A stretch of 64,000 nt of DNA from assembly GCA_001557505.1 (NCBI GenBank), contig LSAX01000003.1, positions 3,658,001-3,722,000 on the forward strand. The letters run 5' to 3'. Within the stretch, counting starts at the first letter, position 1. Each line of letters opens with the position of its first letter. Below the pieces are notes generated by a model. It was not told where the DNA came from and did not search any database. It was given only the letters and a program-made list of their open reading frames with translations. The stretch comes from Reticulascus tulasneorum. Its lineage: Eukaryota > Ascomycota > Sordariomycetes > Glomerellales > Reticulascaceae. Of this stretch, positions 46,924 through 58,101 are shown piece by piece. The position numbers and the translations under genes were made by a program.

Positions 46924-48030
46924 ATGGGCAGACTCACTACCCTCCTCCTGTTTTGTCTTCTGACCACCGGCATCCTGGGCGGGAGTCATATGTGGGAAGC
47001 CAAGCTCGAGTACCGCGAGGCTTCGCCACAGCATCGGGTGGCCGTCGACCGCGCCGGCTACGCCATCAAAGACGATGCAACGACCTCTTGGTCACGGAAG
47101 CGCTGGCTAGGCATGTTTCCCAACGATCTCAAGAAGGTCTGGCCGAGTAAGACTGTCAGCTACTGCTTCGCCACGGGCGAGGGGCGAGGCAGGATGATCA
47201 CCTATATCAGGGAGGCTGTTAAATTGTGGGAAGTGGCCGGCCTGGACCGCAACACGTACAAGTTTAAGGAGGTTGCAAATGCTGGCTCTCCGTGTGTTAA
47301 CAATGCGCAGCGAGATGCCATTCTGGTCATCGAATACCAGCCCGCAAACGCCTACTTCGCTGCCACGGTCGGCGTGGAGCCGTTGAACGCGATAAGCCCA
47401 AACTACAAAGGCCCATCGATGTACGTCCACGACAAGCCCGACGACGCAAAAATTGTGTCAGCCATTGCCCATGAGCTTGGCCATGTCTGGGGCCTGCAAC
47501 ATGAACACCAGTGGCGCGGCTTTTGGAGCCAGGGGTACAACGCCTGGAACGGTGGGGACGTGTTTGGCAAAAACTTTATCTGCGAGAACCTCAAGGACCA
47601 TGCCGCCGCGCTCCAAAAGGTACGCGTAGGCGACCGGCCTGAGGATGAATCAGATCTTTGCTTCAAAAAATCTATCGCAGAGCACTACCAGTTCTCGGCT
47701 AGCGAATGGCTGCCCATCCAAGAGGCGGCTGTGTCACCGCACCTCTTCGGCCGGGGCAAGGGCAAGGACGCAGTCGACTGGAACTCCATCATGTTGTACG
47801 CCAGCCCGGCTTTCGGTATCAAAGGAACTAATGTACTCCGCACAAACGATGGCGACGAGTTTAGCCAGCCGATCACCCCGAGCGCGGGTGATGTCGCCGG
47901 CATCAGGAAGCTGTATGAGGACGAGGCATTCCACGGCCACATCTTCCCCACGCTCCCGAACGACACGAAAAGCCCGCATTTCACTAGCTTCAGCGAAATG
48001 TTTCAGCGTACCAAGGGATGCTTGAAGTGA
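46924..48030 (+). CDS. Secreted astacin-like zinc metallopeptidase (M12A type)
   Basis: A single exon of 368 aa. Residues 1-19 are a signal peptide (MGRLTTLLLFCLLTTGILGG). A propeptide-like segment runs to about residue 65. The zinc motif HELGHVWGLQHEHQ (His183, Glu184, His187, His193) and the Met-turn NSIMLY (Met290, Tyr292) define a metzincin of astacin type. The usual RxDRD after the third His is absent, replaced by WRGFWSQGYN. Cys residues at YCFA, SPCV, FICEN and DLCF could form disulphides. It should cleave proteins outside the cell. It lies 440 nt from the 3' end of the convergent chitinase gene. A role in processing cluster proteins or cleaving host chitinases is possible but unproven. 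Confidence 0.88.
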   Translation: MGRLTTLLLFCLLTTGILGGSHMWEAKLEYREASPQHRVAVDRAGYAIKDDATTSWSRKRWLGMFPNDLKKVWPSKTVSYCFATGEGRGRMITYIREAVKLWEVAGLDRNTYKFKEVANAGSPCVNNAQRDAILVIEYQPANAYFAATVGVEPLNAISPNYKGPSMYVHDKPDDAKIVSAIAHELGHVWGLQHEHQWRGFWSQGYNAWNGGDVFGKNFICENLKDHAAALQKVRVGDRPEDESDLCFKKSIAEHYQFSASEWLPIQEAAVSPHLFGRGKGKDAVDWNSIMLYASPAFGIKGTNVLRTNDGDEFSQPITPSAGDVAGIRKLYEDEAFHGHIFPTLPNDTKSPHFTSFSEMFQRTKGCLK

Positions 48031-48470
48031 TTGCAGTTGCTTTCTTGTGCGGTGCATTCTGGATTGAGTAGCTTCTGGCTTGTAGTTGTGTTTTTTCAAC
48101 ATAGACAATAATATACATCCCCATCACCAGAGAGCGTTATTCCGTAGCGACGATAGCTTTTAAACGTGGCTAGTTTCACTGAAAATACGAGCCACCGAAA
48201 CAAGTCATCTATAATACGTATGGATGCAGTAGGTAGATATAGCTGCAAGACTCAAAATAATATCGGGGGCCAGGACAGTACTAAGTAGATTGAATGCAAT
48301 AATCAACGAATAAGAGGCGCGCGCGTTAGGGTTCACCATATACCATAACGTTGCAATAAATTCGTGACATCAACGTGATAGATAATCTAGTATTCTGCTC
48401 TAAAAGTCTTATAGTCAATACTACATGAGGCTTGTTCGGACCTGAACATATATGACAGGGCGAAGAAGCA

Positions 48471-50580
48471 TCAAAGTTCAGTATCAAACGGAGCGTCAGC
48501 ATCCCGGTGGACAGGGACGACTACTGTTGACTTCTTCCGCGACAAGTTCGAGCCTAAAGCGTCAATCAGCGTCCCGTCATCCAAATCAATCGCCCATATC
48601 ATGGTTCTGCAAAGTTTCGAGAGTTAGTTACAACTTCCTGTGGCTATCGGTGTTGTGTCGGGGAACGGAGTAAGAAGGAATAAGAAAGAAGGAATAAGAA
48701 CATATGACAAGAAGAAGAGGATGACAAAATTAAAAACGTACCCTCCTAGACACCGGCGGTTCGCGTAGTCTTGCTTGATCTTTAACGTCTCCTTGTCGTC
48801 CCAGCTGACCCACTGATTTGAGTCCCAGGTGACGATCTTCACGCCGGCAGCCTGGTCCATCGTCACTTTGCCGCCGTTTTTTATGATCTTGTTGATTTCG
48901 GCCGCCGATAGGACACCGGACGTCCCAGTGCATTCACCGCCGTGGGCTCCATCCGTAAACTCGCAGCCCGCACTCATGCAGGACGGATTTTTCATAGTGA
49001 AGCCTTTTTTTGTTTTTCAGTCAGCTCAGCGTTCAGGTGTACAACAGTCAAACTCGTCATGGCGTCGACTTACTGCGCCCGTAGAATCCTAGGCCAAGGT
49101 TCACACGTAAGGGGTTTATGTTATTCCTCCATAGCAGTTCCAGCCCCAGCTACTAGCAGTCAGTTTCAAAATGATGCAATGTGTAGTTGAAAGATACTCA
49201 CCTGTATTTCAGTCATGTTCGTATGCGCGAAGGCGTAAGGGCCGATTGAGTTCACAGTCTTGTCCCATACGCCATCTGCTAGCCCATTAGCATCTTTAGG
49301 GTGGTATTGGAGGAGAATGGCCCACGGATATCATATGTCATGACGTTGAAGAAGTCGACATGGGGCTCAAGTTCGACAATATTAAAGCCTCTTAAGTACC
49401 AATATGAAGCAGGCTTGTTTAGTGTACGACAACGATCAGCATTGAGAAACTTGGTAGAAATCCTGCTCTCGGATACTTACCAGTGTCAGGCTCACTCCGA
49501 TCTTTCTCCCGCTTCCGTTCAAGTGTTTTCGCAGTCGTGACACCAAGCGCACGTAATTGTCAAAGTCCTCTGGGATGCCACCGCGGTCTTCAGCCACGGG
49601 GTACTAAAGTTGTAACATATGTCAGTCGCGGCATTGAAAGTAGCAAGATTGGAACGTGCCTCCCAATCCAGGTCCACACCATCAAAGTCGTGGATAGCCA
49701 GGAAAGTAACCAAGGATTGAAAGAACGCATCCTGTGCCTTCTCCGACTTGGCCAGGTCGGAGAACGTGGTCCTGTAAGGGCCTGGGTCGTTCATGGCCCA
49801 ACCCCCTATCGCAATCCACACTTCGAGATCCGGCTGCTTGCCCTTAAGCTGCGTCACTTCGTCGTAGTGCGATGCTGTCTCCGAGTCCATGGGTGTCACA
49901 TGGAATGTCTGGGGGTGGATGAGAGCAAACGAGTAGAAGATGTGCGTATAGTAGCCCAGAGGTATGTCTTTAGGCTTCATCGCTGCGAGGGCTTATCAGT
50001 TCTCCAATCGTCCATGATGTTGGGAGGATCACTCACTTCCGCAAGCGCGCTGCCCGTTCCACCCTTCGTAGTACCCAATCGTCCTCGCATCAGCGCTCTT
50101 GCCGGCGCCGCATTCCGGAGACGAGACCACCTTGTCACCGCAGAAACCCGAAGTTGTCCCGCAGAAGCCAAACTCACTGCAGCACACGTTCAACGGACAT
50201 GTGGTGGCGTTCGACCACTGGATCCCCCAGCCCGGGTCGCACTCGCTCTTCCAACTACATTGCGAAGTGCATCCCGGTCCACAAAATGTAGGACCGGCGC
50301 CGCAGACACCAAGTCCGGTCTTTGAATCTCTGGAAAGTTGTGAGCAGAGTGATCACAACGAGGTGTCGAAAGTGGAATGGCAGACATACAATGGCCCACA
50401 ACATCCTAAAGCACATCCTTTTGACTTTGAGCAGGTGTAGTCTGGCTCCTCGGTTGCCGCAACACGCGGATTAGTCTCTGCCTGAACCTTGAATGTTTCG
50501 TCGCTGGGCTTTGCACGAGCAATCCCTTGGCCGAACACCATTTGGGCCAGAACGGCCTTGGTAAAATGTGATGTCCGCAT
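48471..50580 (-). CDS. Secreted GH18 chitinase with CBM18, killer-toxin-like (subgroup C) type
   Basis: Nine exons give 521 aa: 50390-50580, 50037-50329, 49660-49982, 49481-49603, 49326-49413, 49202-49275, 49074-49149, 48742-49003, 48471-48606. All phases fit. A signal peptide is followed by two Cys-rich blocks, the second a hevein-like CBM18 (PLNVCCSEFGFCGTTSGFCG). The GH18 barrel starts at ARTIGYYEGWNGQRACG. The catalytic motif DFDGVDLDWE ends at Glu269, with MTYDIHG and the late TMIWAIDLDDGT strand. The order CBM18 plus GH18 is that of the Kluyveromyces killer-toxin alpha subunit and of filamentous-fungal subgroup C chitinases. It cuts chitin outside the cell. The long C-terminal extension often present in the subgroup is missing. 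One intron (49604-49659) has a GC donor. Confidence 0.93.
49604..49659 (-). other. GC-AG intron in the chitinase gene
   Basis: The intron starts with GCACGT and ends with TTTAG, is 56 nt long and has a GACTGAC branch-like site. It begins directly after the codon for the catalytic Glu. No GT donor nearby restores the frame into the conserved following segment (YPVAEDRGGIPEDF). Confidence 0.75.
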
Positions 50581-51508
50581 TCTTCGTCGTTGGAGATCGT
50601 TGTGTGGTCAGGTGCAACGAAAAAAAACAATGAACTTGGCTTAAAACTAGCATCACACCAAGTAATCCAACATTTCGGCGACGGGGACTTCTCATAGCCT
50701 TCTTTTCCTTGATATCGAAAAGAGTAGCATTTGATTGAAGTTCGAAGTACCGGTACTTGCGACTAGAATCTAGATGGGGCAAATCTAGCCGCTAGCGGCC
50801 CAGGGCAGAGCATAGCGCGGCAAGGGAGGGAGAGAGAGTCGCATTGATGGATGCTTCGTTAGCACAGGTACGAACACTGCATTAGCAAAATGGATATCGT
50901 TAATGGTACCATAGTCAAGACATGTTTGTTTTGTTATCTCGAGCTCGGCTACAGATTTGAATCCTGGCGTTTGTTACCAACCGCCATTTTATCGAATCGA
51001 CCCAAGGATATCTTCGGCTTACAAAGCCAGCGATCGCCCTTTGGGAGCAATTTGTTCTCATGTCATTCTATACGGACGGTGCATTCGCGGGCGCGCTAGA
51101 GTTCCATAGTCTGGCACCCACGTCTATTATATATTATACTATCATTTGCAAGATCCTTCGCGTGCCTGCAAGTTTCGGAACACTAATAATAGTTCCCAAA
51201 CTTTCTAGATCCATGAAGCACTAAGCAATTTGCCACCATCATCTCAGAGAAGTGAGATTTACTTACAACGCTTTGAGAAGGCGACACGGATCAGAGAAAC
51301 AGATTTGTCAATCGGGATGATTACCTGTCCCAACTACAAACACAAGCGGTACGTCTTTGAAGAGGCCACGAGATCACGAAGGTGCTCACTTTGTTGTACT
51401 GCACTTCGCATGAGGCAGCGGGTTTCTTCTAGATGGTAGCGCTCTTTCATCATTGATCTATTGACTCTTCGCACCACTCGGCTTCACAATTTACTGTATC
51501 TGTTCACC

Positions 51509-53581
51509 ATGAGTGCGAACATGGCTTCAAGCTGGATCTCCATTATTCTTCTGTGCACGTCGACAGTAGCATATGTCCTCCGCCCTTATGATAACGGCAC
51601 GTCATCGCTTGTTACCTCGTCCATCATGTCGAGAGATGAAGACGACCCAACCGACTTCTCGTGGGTGAGAAGATGGGCTGCCATCGGCGATAGCTTCACG
51701 GCGGGCATTGGGTCTGGGATACAGACAGGCGCATATGGGACTGAGCATTGGAAGTGCTCACGCTACTCCTATGCCTGGCCTGAGATTGTCAGCCGCGCAC
51801 TTGGTCCTTCAGTCAACCACTTCGAGTTCACGGGATGCAGCGGCGACAGGACGGCAGAGATCTATAAGCAGGCGCAGAACCTGAAAGGAAACTTGGATCT
51901 AGTCATGATGACTGCCGGCGGAAACGATTTATGCCTTGTAGGTACTCCATGTCATCTTGACGCGCATATAATCGACTAACACTATGCGTAGTCGGACATG
52001 ATCAAGGAGTGCGTCTTTTTGCCCTGGAATGGCGAGCAGGCATGCCAAGACGTGATCGACAAGGCTCAGGAAAACATTGAGAACATCCTCAAACCAAACG
52101 TTCAGAGCATCCTAGACGCGCTTGACTCAAAGATGAACGACGACGCCATCTTGATATATAATGGGTATGCCCCGTTCTTCAACACTGATAACGAAGACTG
52201 CGGCGATACGAATAAGCACGGTTGGGCATTCCACGAGTGGTATAAGATATCGTACTGGTTTAAGACGCCCCTAAAGCTAGATATCAACCGGCGGAACAAA
52301 TTCAACACGCTCGTGGCAAACATTAACAAGGCCATCTCCGAGGTTGTGGACGAGAATGACGGCCAGAAGAGATATAGAATCGCCTTTTCGGACTGGAGCG
52401 CATGGCCGGCCCTCGTCGACGGACAGATGTGTTCACCGAGCAGCGATGGGAAGTACCCTGACCCCAATCAGCCGAATCTCCAGTTCTTCAAGCCCAATAC
52501 TTGGGTTCCTGACCATACCGATGGCCTGAAGCGCGATATGGAGCCAGCCGATGGCGAATGGGAAGAACAGCGGAAGTACATTGAAGATAGGAGACACCAT
52601 CAGTTGAACGACTCCGACGTGTATGATTCGCTCTTGTGGAAGTCGCAGAATCCACGAGCTGTGGCGCTCAACCAGCTTGACCCCCGTGCCCCGTCGCCCC
52701 CAAACTGCCCTGGTGATGGAGGCATTAAGCTCCCATTCGGAATTGGACTCCCTGATTGGCTCTTAATGTGCTTCCATCCCAACGAGCGCGGCCACGAGAC
52801 CATCGCGGCCAGCTCGCTCCAAAACGTGGTATGGATGCGGGCTAAGATATTGGGCAAGGATTCATGCAAGCTTGGCGCTGCCGACGAGTTCATGTGCTGG
52901 CAGCATATCGATGACAAGCCGAACAGGCCGTACGTCAGCTGGGATCGCTTAAACATTAACCACAAAGACTTTTGCGACAGTGTACAGGTCCCTAGCAACA
53001 CGATCAACTGGTCCTGGGAGAAAAAGTATCACGAGAACACGCCCGAGCAACATTCGTTCGTGATTAAGCTTGCCAACGGCGCGTCGAAATTCGACAAAAA
53101 TCGCTGTATCGAAGCGTTCGACAGGATCATCAATAGTTGCGACGGCGACGACCCCAAGAACCCGCTGAACTTCAAGTTCGGCGGCCGCTGGGTGACTGGC
53201 GATTTCACTTTTGAGATCAACCCCACGTGGGACCGCCCGCTCATCACTCGGATGGACGGCTCCTGCAATAGCCACTACAAAGTGCTCTATGCAGACTACG
53301 ACATTAGCGGCAGCGGCTGGATCGGGTGGGATAACGGGCAGGAGACGTTGCTGCCCGCCATCAAGGGCTGTCTAGGATTAGGCGTAACCAAATGGAACTT
53401 CCGCTACTGTGCGAAACAAGAGGAATGCGGGGGATATGAGTGGAGGGTCGACTTCCGGACGCCTGTTTTTGTCAAGGCTAGATGTTTTGCTAATCTGAAA
53501 GTGGCCAAGGCGTCGGGTGGCTATCACCATGAATGGGACAGGCCGTACGAGCAGGGCGGCTGTGGTGGCAGTGACGCATGA
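51509..53581 (+). CDS. Secreted SGNH/GDSL hydrolase with an additional C-terminal module
   Basis: Two exons (51509-51937 and 51992-53581) give 672 aa. The start is ATG 51509 or the second Met at 51524, and the longer frame upstream begins with TTG. A signal peptide (about 5-23) precedes the SGNH domain: block I AAIGDSFTAGIG (Ser62), block III MMTAGGNDLCL, and block V CFHPNERGHE with catalytic His. The hydrolase part ends near residue 415. The following 250 residues have well-spaced cysteines, the pattern KFDKNRCIEAFDRIINSCDG followed by KFGGRW, and a final block near GYEWRVDF. That pattern resembles a tail module seen in fungal killer-toxin-like secreted proteins. Substrate unknown; probably a carbohydrate or lipid ester. 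It is divergent from the chitinase gene, 928 nt apart. Confidence 0.88.
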
Positions 53582-53879
53582 TATTCGATGGGACCCATGC
53601 GCATTCTGTTCCAGTTGAGAGCGACAGTATCTTCCACATGAGGAGTTTCGTTCCTCCTACAATCCTGTAGATTGTAGAAAATACGGACAGAGGCAATAAA
53701 CTGTAATAAATATTTTACAAGTCAGATACGAGACAACTCCCTCACGCCTTCGAACCACACAGCAGGTAGGGTTAGGCGTGTGGATACAATGCACTCAAAC
53801 TGCACTGGGAGCGTTACAGTATGTCTCGTGCTTCCGAGAGCTTGCTAGACTAGATGCACCTGAACATCTTTTAACAGAA
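53582..53879. other. 3' region of the SGNH hydrolase gene
   Basis: A short convergent spacer with an AT-rich stretch and an AATAAA-like signal (CTGTAATAAATATTT near 53701). Nothing else was seen. Confidence 0.5.
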
Positions 53880-54580
53880 TGTCACGGAGATGGGAGGTAT
53901 CCGCTCCAGCAGTGACATATTGCGCAACCTTGAAGGCTCGCAGCGAGGCGACAAAGAGGTATAGTTGCTTAACATCATTAATTTCTTCACCGACCATTCA
54001 GTGCATGACGTTGGCCGCCAATCCCTAGATCTCCTGCAGGGCACCATCCCTTGCACTCAAGTCCATGTGTTGAAAGTCGAGCCGAAATACCTCTCGCAAA
54101 AGGTCGACAAGCGACGAAGTCTACTTGAGCAGTTGGTTCGGTCCGTTGACCACGGGGGACAAGCGGTCGACGAAAGACAGCCAATTGTCCAAGCGCATCA
54201 GTTCAACGTTCAGCTCCTCGGCTTCCGTGCCAGCGTTGCGCGTCAGGCTCCACCTGGCACTCGTATGAATGGAGCAACTCGAGCTCTGGGATCGGCGTGT
54301 TGCCGAAAGCTGGTACATGCACTCCCTGATACTCACCCTTGGCAATCGCTCCGCCACGCGCATTCTGCGTGTAGGTAGGGTAGGTGGTGTTGCCATCGAA
54401 GAGCTGTACAAGTATTGCCCTGAAATACCTGCGGCTTGCGCGTGACTCGACGGTGTAGATAAGGGCTCCGTTATTTTGGAAGCCGAGCACGCACTCGAGA
54501 ATGGTGGTGATGGCGCCGAACGAGGGACCTCTGCGTCGGCAGGTGCTTAATAGTCGCCATGGTGTGCCCAGGAACCCGGA
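53880..54580 (-). pseudogene. Decayed coding region, possibly the tail of a killer-toxin-like protein gene
   Basis: On the minus strand, a coding-like frame opens with SFGAITTILECVLGFQNNGA and continues through LVQLFDGNTTYPTYTQN and GVHVPAFGNTPIPELE. The frame must then shift to stay coding-like (ELNVELMRLDNWLSFVDRLS) and meets in-frame TAG, TAG and TGA stops before a last block (YLFVASLRAFKVAQYVTAG). At least one shift and three stops make it non-functional. One of the TAG stops would arise from CAG and the TGA from CGA by C-to-T change, as expected from repeat-induced point mutation, but that is inference. I think it resembles the long C-terminal extensions of subgroup C chitinases. No database check was possible. 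Confidence 0.45.
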
Positions 54581-56150
54581 ATATATCCATCTAAGATAAC
54601 TAAAACATATCTATGCGAGTCGAAATGGCAATCTGGCCACCAATTTGGCAACAATGACCGCGCTCAGCATCGCGCTGTTGGCGTTGTTTGTGACGATCCG
54701 GCTCGCGTTGCCCAGCCTCCTCTTCCTCAGTGGTGGTTTGGGCTTCGTCTTTTCCAACATCGCTGTGGGCAACGTTCGTGTGCAGTAACTTGCCAGCCTG
54801 GTACCGGGAGGTTATGGCTCCTCGGTCGATGAACTCTTTGACTAGTTCTTTGTCTCTCTGGATTGCTTTGGCTCTTTTGCCTAGCTCTACCTGCCGAATT
54901 ATCGCAGTCTCCGCTCGCTCCTGCTTTTAAGATATCACTTCGGGCGGGATCACAAGATGACTTTGATCAACATCAGTTGCTGAAGCATCGCTCCCACGTC
55001 CATAATCCGTACATCTTATATCATTAGCTTCCTCCTGGGGCTCTCTTTGGTATTGGATAGCAGCGTTCGCATCTTCACATACTCTTGTGTCTACTTAGAT
55101 ACGCAACGATCAGCAGCCACATCATCCGAAGCGTGTAGCAGCAGATAGATGTCGTCTGCTGGTCATCAGTTGAGACGACCTATATATCGACCAGGATGAT
55201 TTCGGATTTCAGCAGACATAGAGCGTCGCGGTGATGGGAATGCCGGACTACGCGGCTCTGATGCCTTACTCCGATTCAAGAAACTCGCATGAGACAACAG
55301 CGCTACAGGAACAGCCTTACTTCCAATGTTAGCCACGCGTCGACGCTCGCAGCCCTTCCTCTCGAGAAGGTTCCCGTCTCTGTTCAGAAAGTTCTCGGCC
55401 AGACTCAACCGATGTTTAATGATCTTCTCGCGATGCCGAGACCAACGCCAGACCAGACAAAATGTTGGCTGGTTCATTTCGACGGTAGAACCCGATGGGA
55501 AATATTTAGGATTTGCAAAGAAGGGACACGTCCTCCGCCCTCCATGCATGCTGAGGGGCGGGCCCTATTATTAGGTCGCGCCTAATTATGCGCAACCCAA
55601 GATCTTTTCGTTGATTGGGAGGCGGGAGAGCTTCCCCTTCAACTGCAGCAGCCAGTGGGTGGCGATTAAGTGGTGGCGTAGGTGTCAACTGTATGGCATG
55701 ATTGGCTGACCATCTGCATGCCGACTGCTCCGTCCTGGCTCATTTCGCGCAGTTGCGAGAATTCGTTTCTTGGCGGGCCGAACTTCACATTGTATTCCGT
55801 ATAAATCCAGGATGTATCCGTCCTCAATGATGTTCAAGACTTTTACACAAAACTGGATAGATACGACTTTTTGTGGTTTATTTCGTTTGGCTCCACGAGC
55901 CGTTCCCTAAATTTGCACTCGATGATATGACACGAAATGTTTCGTTACAGATTTACAGTTCCTGATTAGCTCCCAGTGCTATCGCCTGCCCAAAATCTCC
56001 TACCCACAAGGCCCTATCTACAATACAGCCCTATACGATGTCGACAATACCCCTTTCGACGTGACGAACCAGGGTTTGGAGCTAACCGAAGCGAGTTTGC
56101 GTAGTAAATATTGAAGCAAGGTTCATTGTGTGTTATTTGGATCCTCGACG
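54581..56150. other. Intergenic; a possible small or relic frame at 55289-55585
   Basis: Mostly unremarkable sequence. A plus-strand frame with ATG 55289 (98 aa; contains KVPVSVQKVLGQTQPMFNDL and ends in HAEGRALLLGRA) has protein-like composition but no recognised family and no splice support. The minus strand is also open over it, so it is not called as a gene. Confidence 0.4.
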
Positions 56151-58101
56151 ATGCTCCCTGAAAATTCATCATGGAGTCTCGACTTGAATTTCTCGGGCTC
56201 TCATGGCACGTCTAGAGCCCGGTATGTACCCGTATGAGGGAATCGTACGACCAATTGAGGTCTCTTCATGTGTCTGATGAGTCGATAGTACTTCTCTATT
56301 CGAGCAACAAGAGCTGAAAGACAATCGTATTTCTCAGTTCATGAGTGAAACCAAATTCGACGTGCCAGTGACCTCCAAATTGGTCGAAAACATTACCCTG
56401 ACGACGCAGGGGCACATAAGAACGCGGAAGAATATTGCCACGAGCAGGCTCAATGGCATATCCTCATTTGGCTGGCATCGGCCAGAGCTACCCTTGCGGT
56501 TGAGTCCCAGTCGGCAAGCTGAACTCCGTGCGCCGCCAGTTGACAATCGGCATAGATTGTACAGAGAACAGGATACAGGAGCGCATGTGTCACATCTCAG
56601 AGGCCAGCAAGATGATGCATCTCGCCGAGAGCAGAGAATCTCCGACTTTGTGGATGAGTGGATGGAGTGCTTCATTCAATGGCTAGAACGAAACCTAAAA
56701 CGAATATGCCCAGAGGGAGATGGCAGTCAAACTGAATGCGTTTCTACATCATCCCAGCAACAGAGTTCATCTGACGGCCATGGGGCACAGAGGACTTATG
56801 GTTTCATACAAAGGCAGAAGAGAGAGCGTAGGGATGGAGACGATGATCAGAGGAGAAAGAAAGGGAAAGACAAGTCTTCAGCAAACCTGACTATCGAAGA
56901 GGAACATAGACTTGCATGTCCTTTTTGCAAACGAGACCCTACTACCTATTACCGCCACCATAGAGGGACTGCCTGCGTAGGGGAAGGGTGGCTCTCGTTT
57001 CATCGAATGAAGTAAGTGGCTTGTTGGCTTCACAAAACCGAGGAAGTAGGGGGTGTTCTAATACATGGTTCTAATGACTTGTGTGTTTCCAGGGAACACG
57101 TCTATCGAGAGCATGATCTCTCTTTAAGATGCCAAACGTGCCATGCTAGACATTCGTCAACACAGAATAGATGTCGGACACGTAATCAACGAGCGCGAAA
57201 TGGCTTTGATATCACCGTGCGCTCGAGGCTAATCGCATGGAAGCCCCCGCGGGGGCTCACAGAAGCCGAAAAATGGCTCGAATTCTACAAGTTGTTGTTC
57301 CCTCTTGATCACAGCAACTTGCCGTCTCCCTGTGAGTTCTCGCACACCACCTTTCCAAAAGATACTTTTACAAAATTCTGACTTCAGGCAGACTGCGACA
57401 GCCTAAGCACTATTCGCGAGCTAGGTCAGCAAGACCAGCGAACAGAGAGGCCTGGGGCTATCGCGGTTCAAGCGGAGTGGTCCAACTTTTTGCGAAGCGA
57501 AGTCACTCCTTCTTTGAGGCAGCATATCGAGGAAATTGTCCGAAATGAGACGGATAACTTCAATGAAAGGGTACAGGCAAGAATTGCAGATGCTGTTGCC
57601 GACATCCAACATACTCTTGAAGAGCGGTTCCTCGGGAGAGGTAACTGGTCACATCAGCTCCCATCTGGCCCTTCTATATCCGCGGCTCAGTCCCAACAGG
57701 CACGAACTGGAATCCAGAATCAGTATTTCGATCTCCCGCCAGGACCAATGACTGTCACTCCGAATACTCTTCGGACCGGCTTTATATCCGGTGGAGGAAC
57801 TCCTCCTATAACAAACTCCTCGAGCCATCCTGTGATGACTACTGTCGGCACCGATCCAACGCCAGGGAACAGCACCTTGCTGGTTCAAGCTATCCCTCGG
57901 CCAGTTGATAGAGCATTTGTTCCGCTTTACACAGATCCGTTTTTGTCCGAAACAGCAGCGCATGGAATGGAACAACTGCAGGCGAATCTAGGAGCTTCTG
58001 GTCTCCAAGATGCCTGGTTCAGTCAGCAAGACGATGACATCCTTCCAATTTGGCCGCTTGAGTTTGATCCGGACGTCGATGAATGGCCACAGTACTTGTG
58101 A
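56151..58101 (+). CDS. Fungal C2H2-like zinc-finger protein
   Basis: Four exons (56151-56221, 56289-57011, 57093-57331, 57392-58101) sum to 580 aa. The central region has ACPFCKRDPTTYYRHHR, then TACVGEGWLSFHRMKEHVYREH across an intron, and LRCQTCHARH. This is the pattern of a large family of ascomycete proteins with atypical C2H2-type fingers (CPxxK.P..Y..HR.C.GPGW..VHR.KEH.YR.H..P..C). It is preceded by a basic KRERRDGDDDQRRKKGKDK stretch that may be a nuclear signal, and followed by a helical segment and a Ser/Thr/Pro-rich tail. The role is probably nuclear or regulatory. No target is known. The acceptor of the last intron was chosen at the second of two CAGs to keep frame. Confidence 0.82.

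Noticed and set aside
46193..46963. 256-codon plus-strand open frame between the LysM and metallopeptidase genes
   Set aside because: It begins with GTG, has no signal peptide or family feature, is opposed by a 149-codon frame and overlaps the metallopeptidase start. It is most likely promoter DNA.
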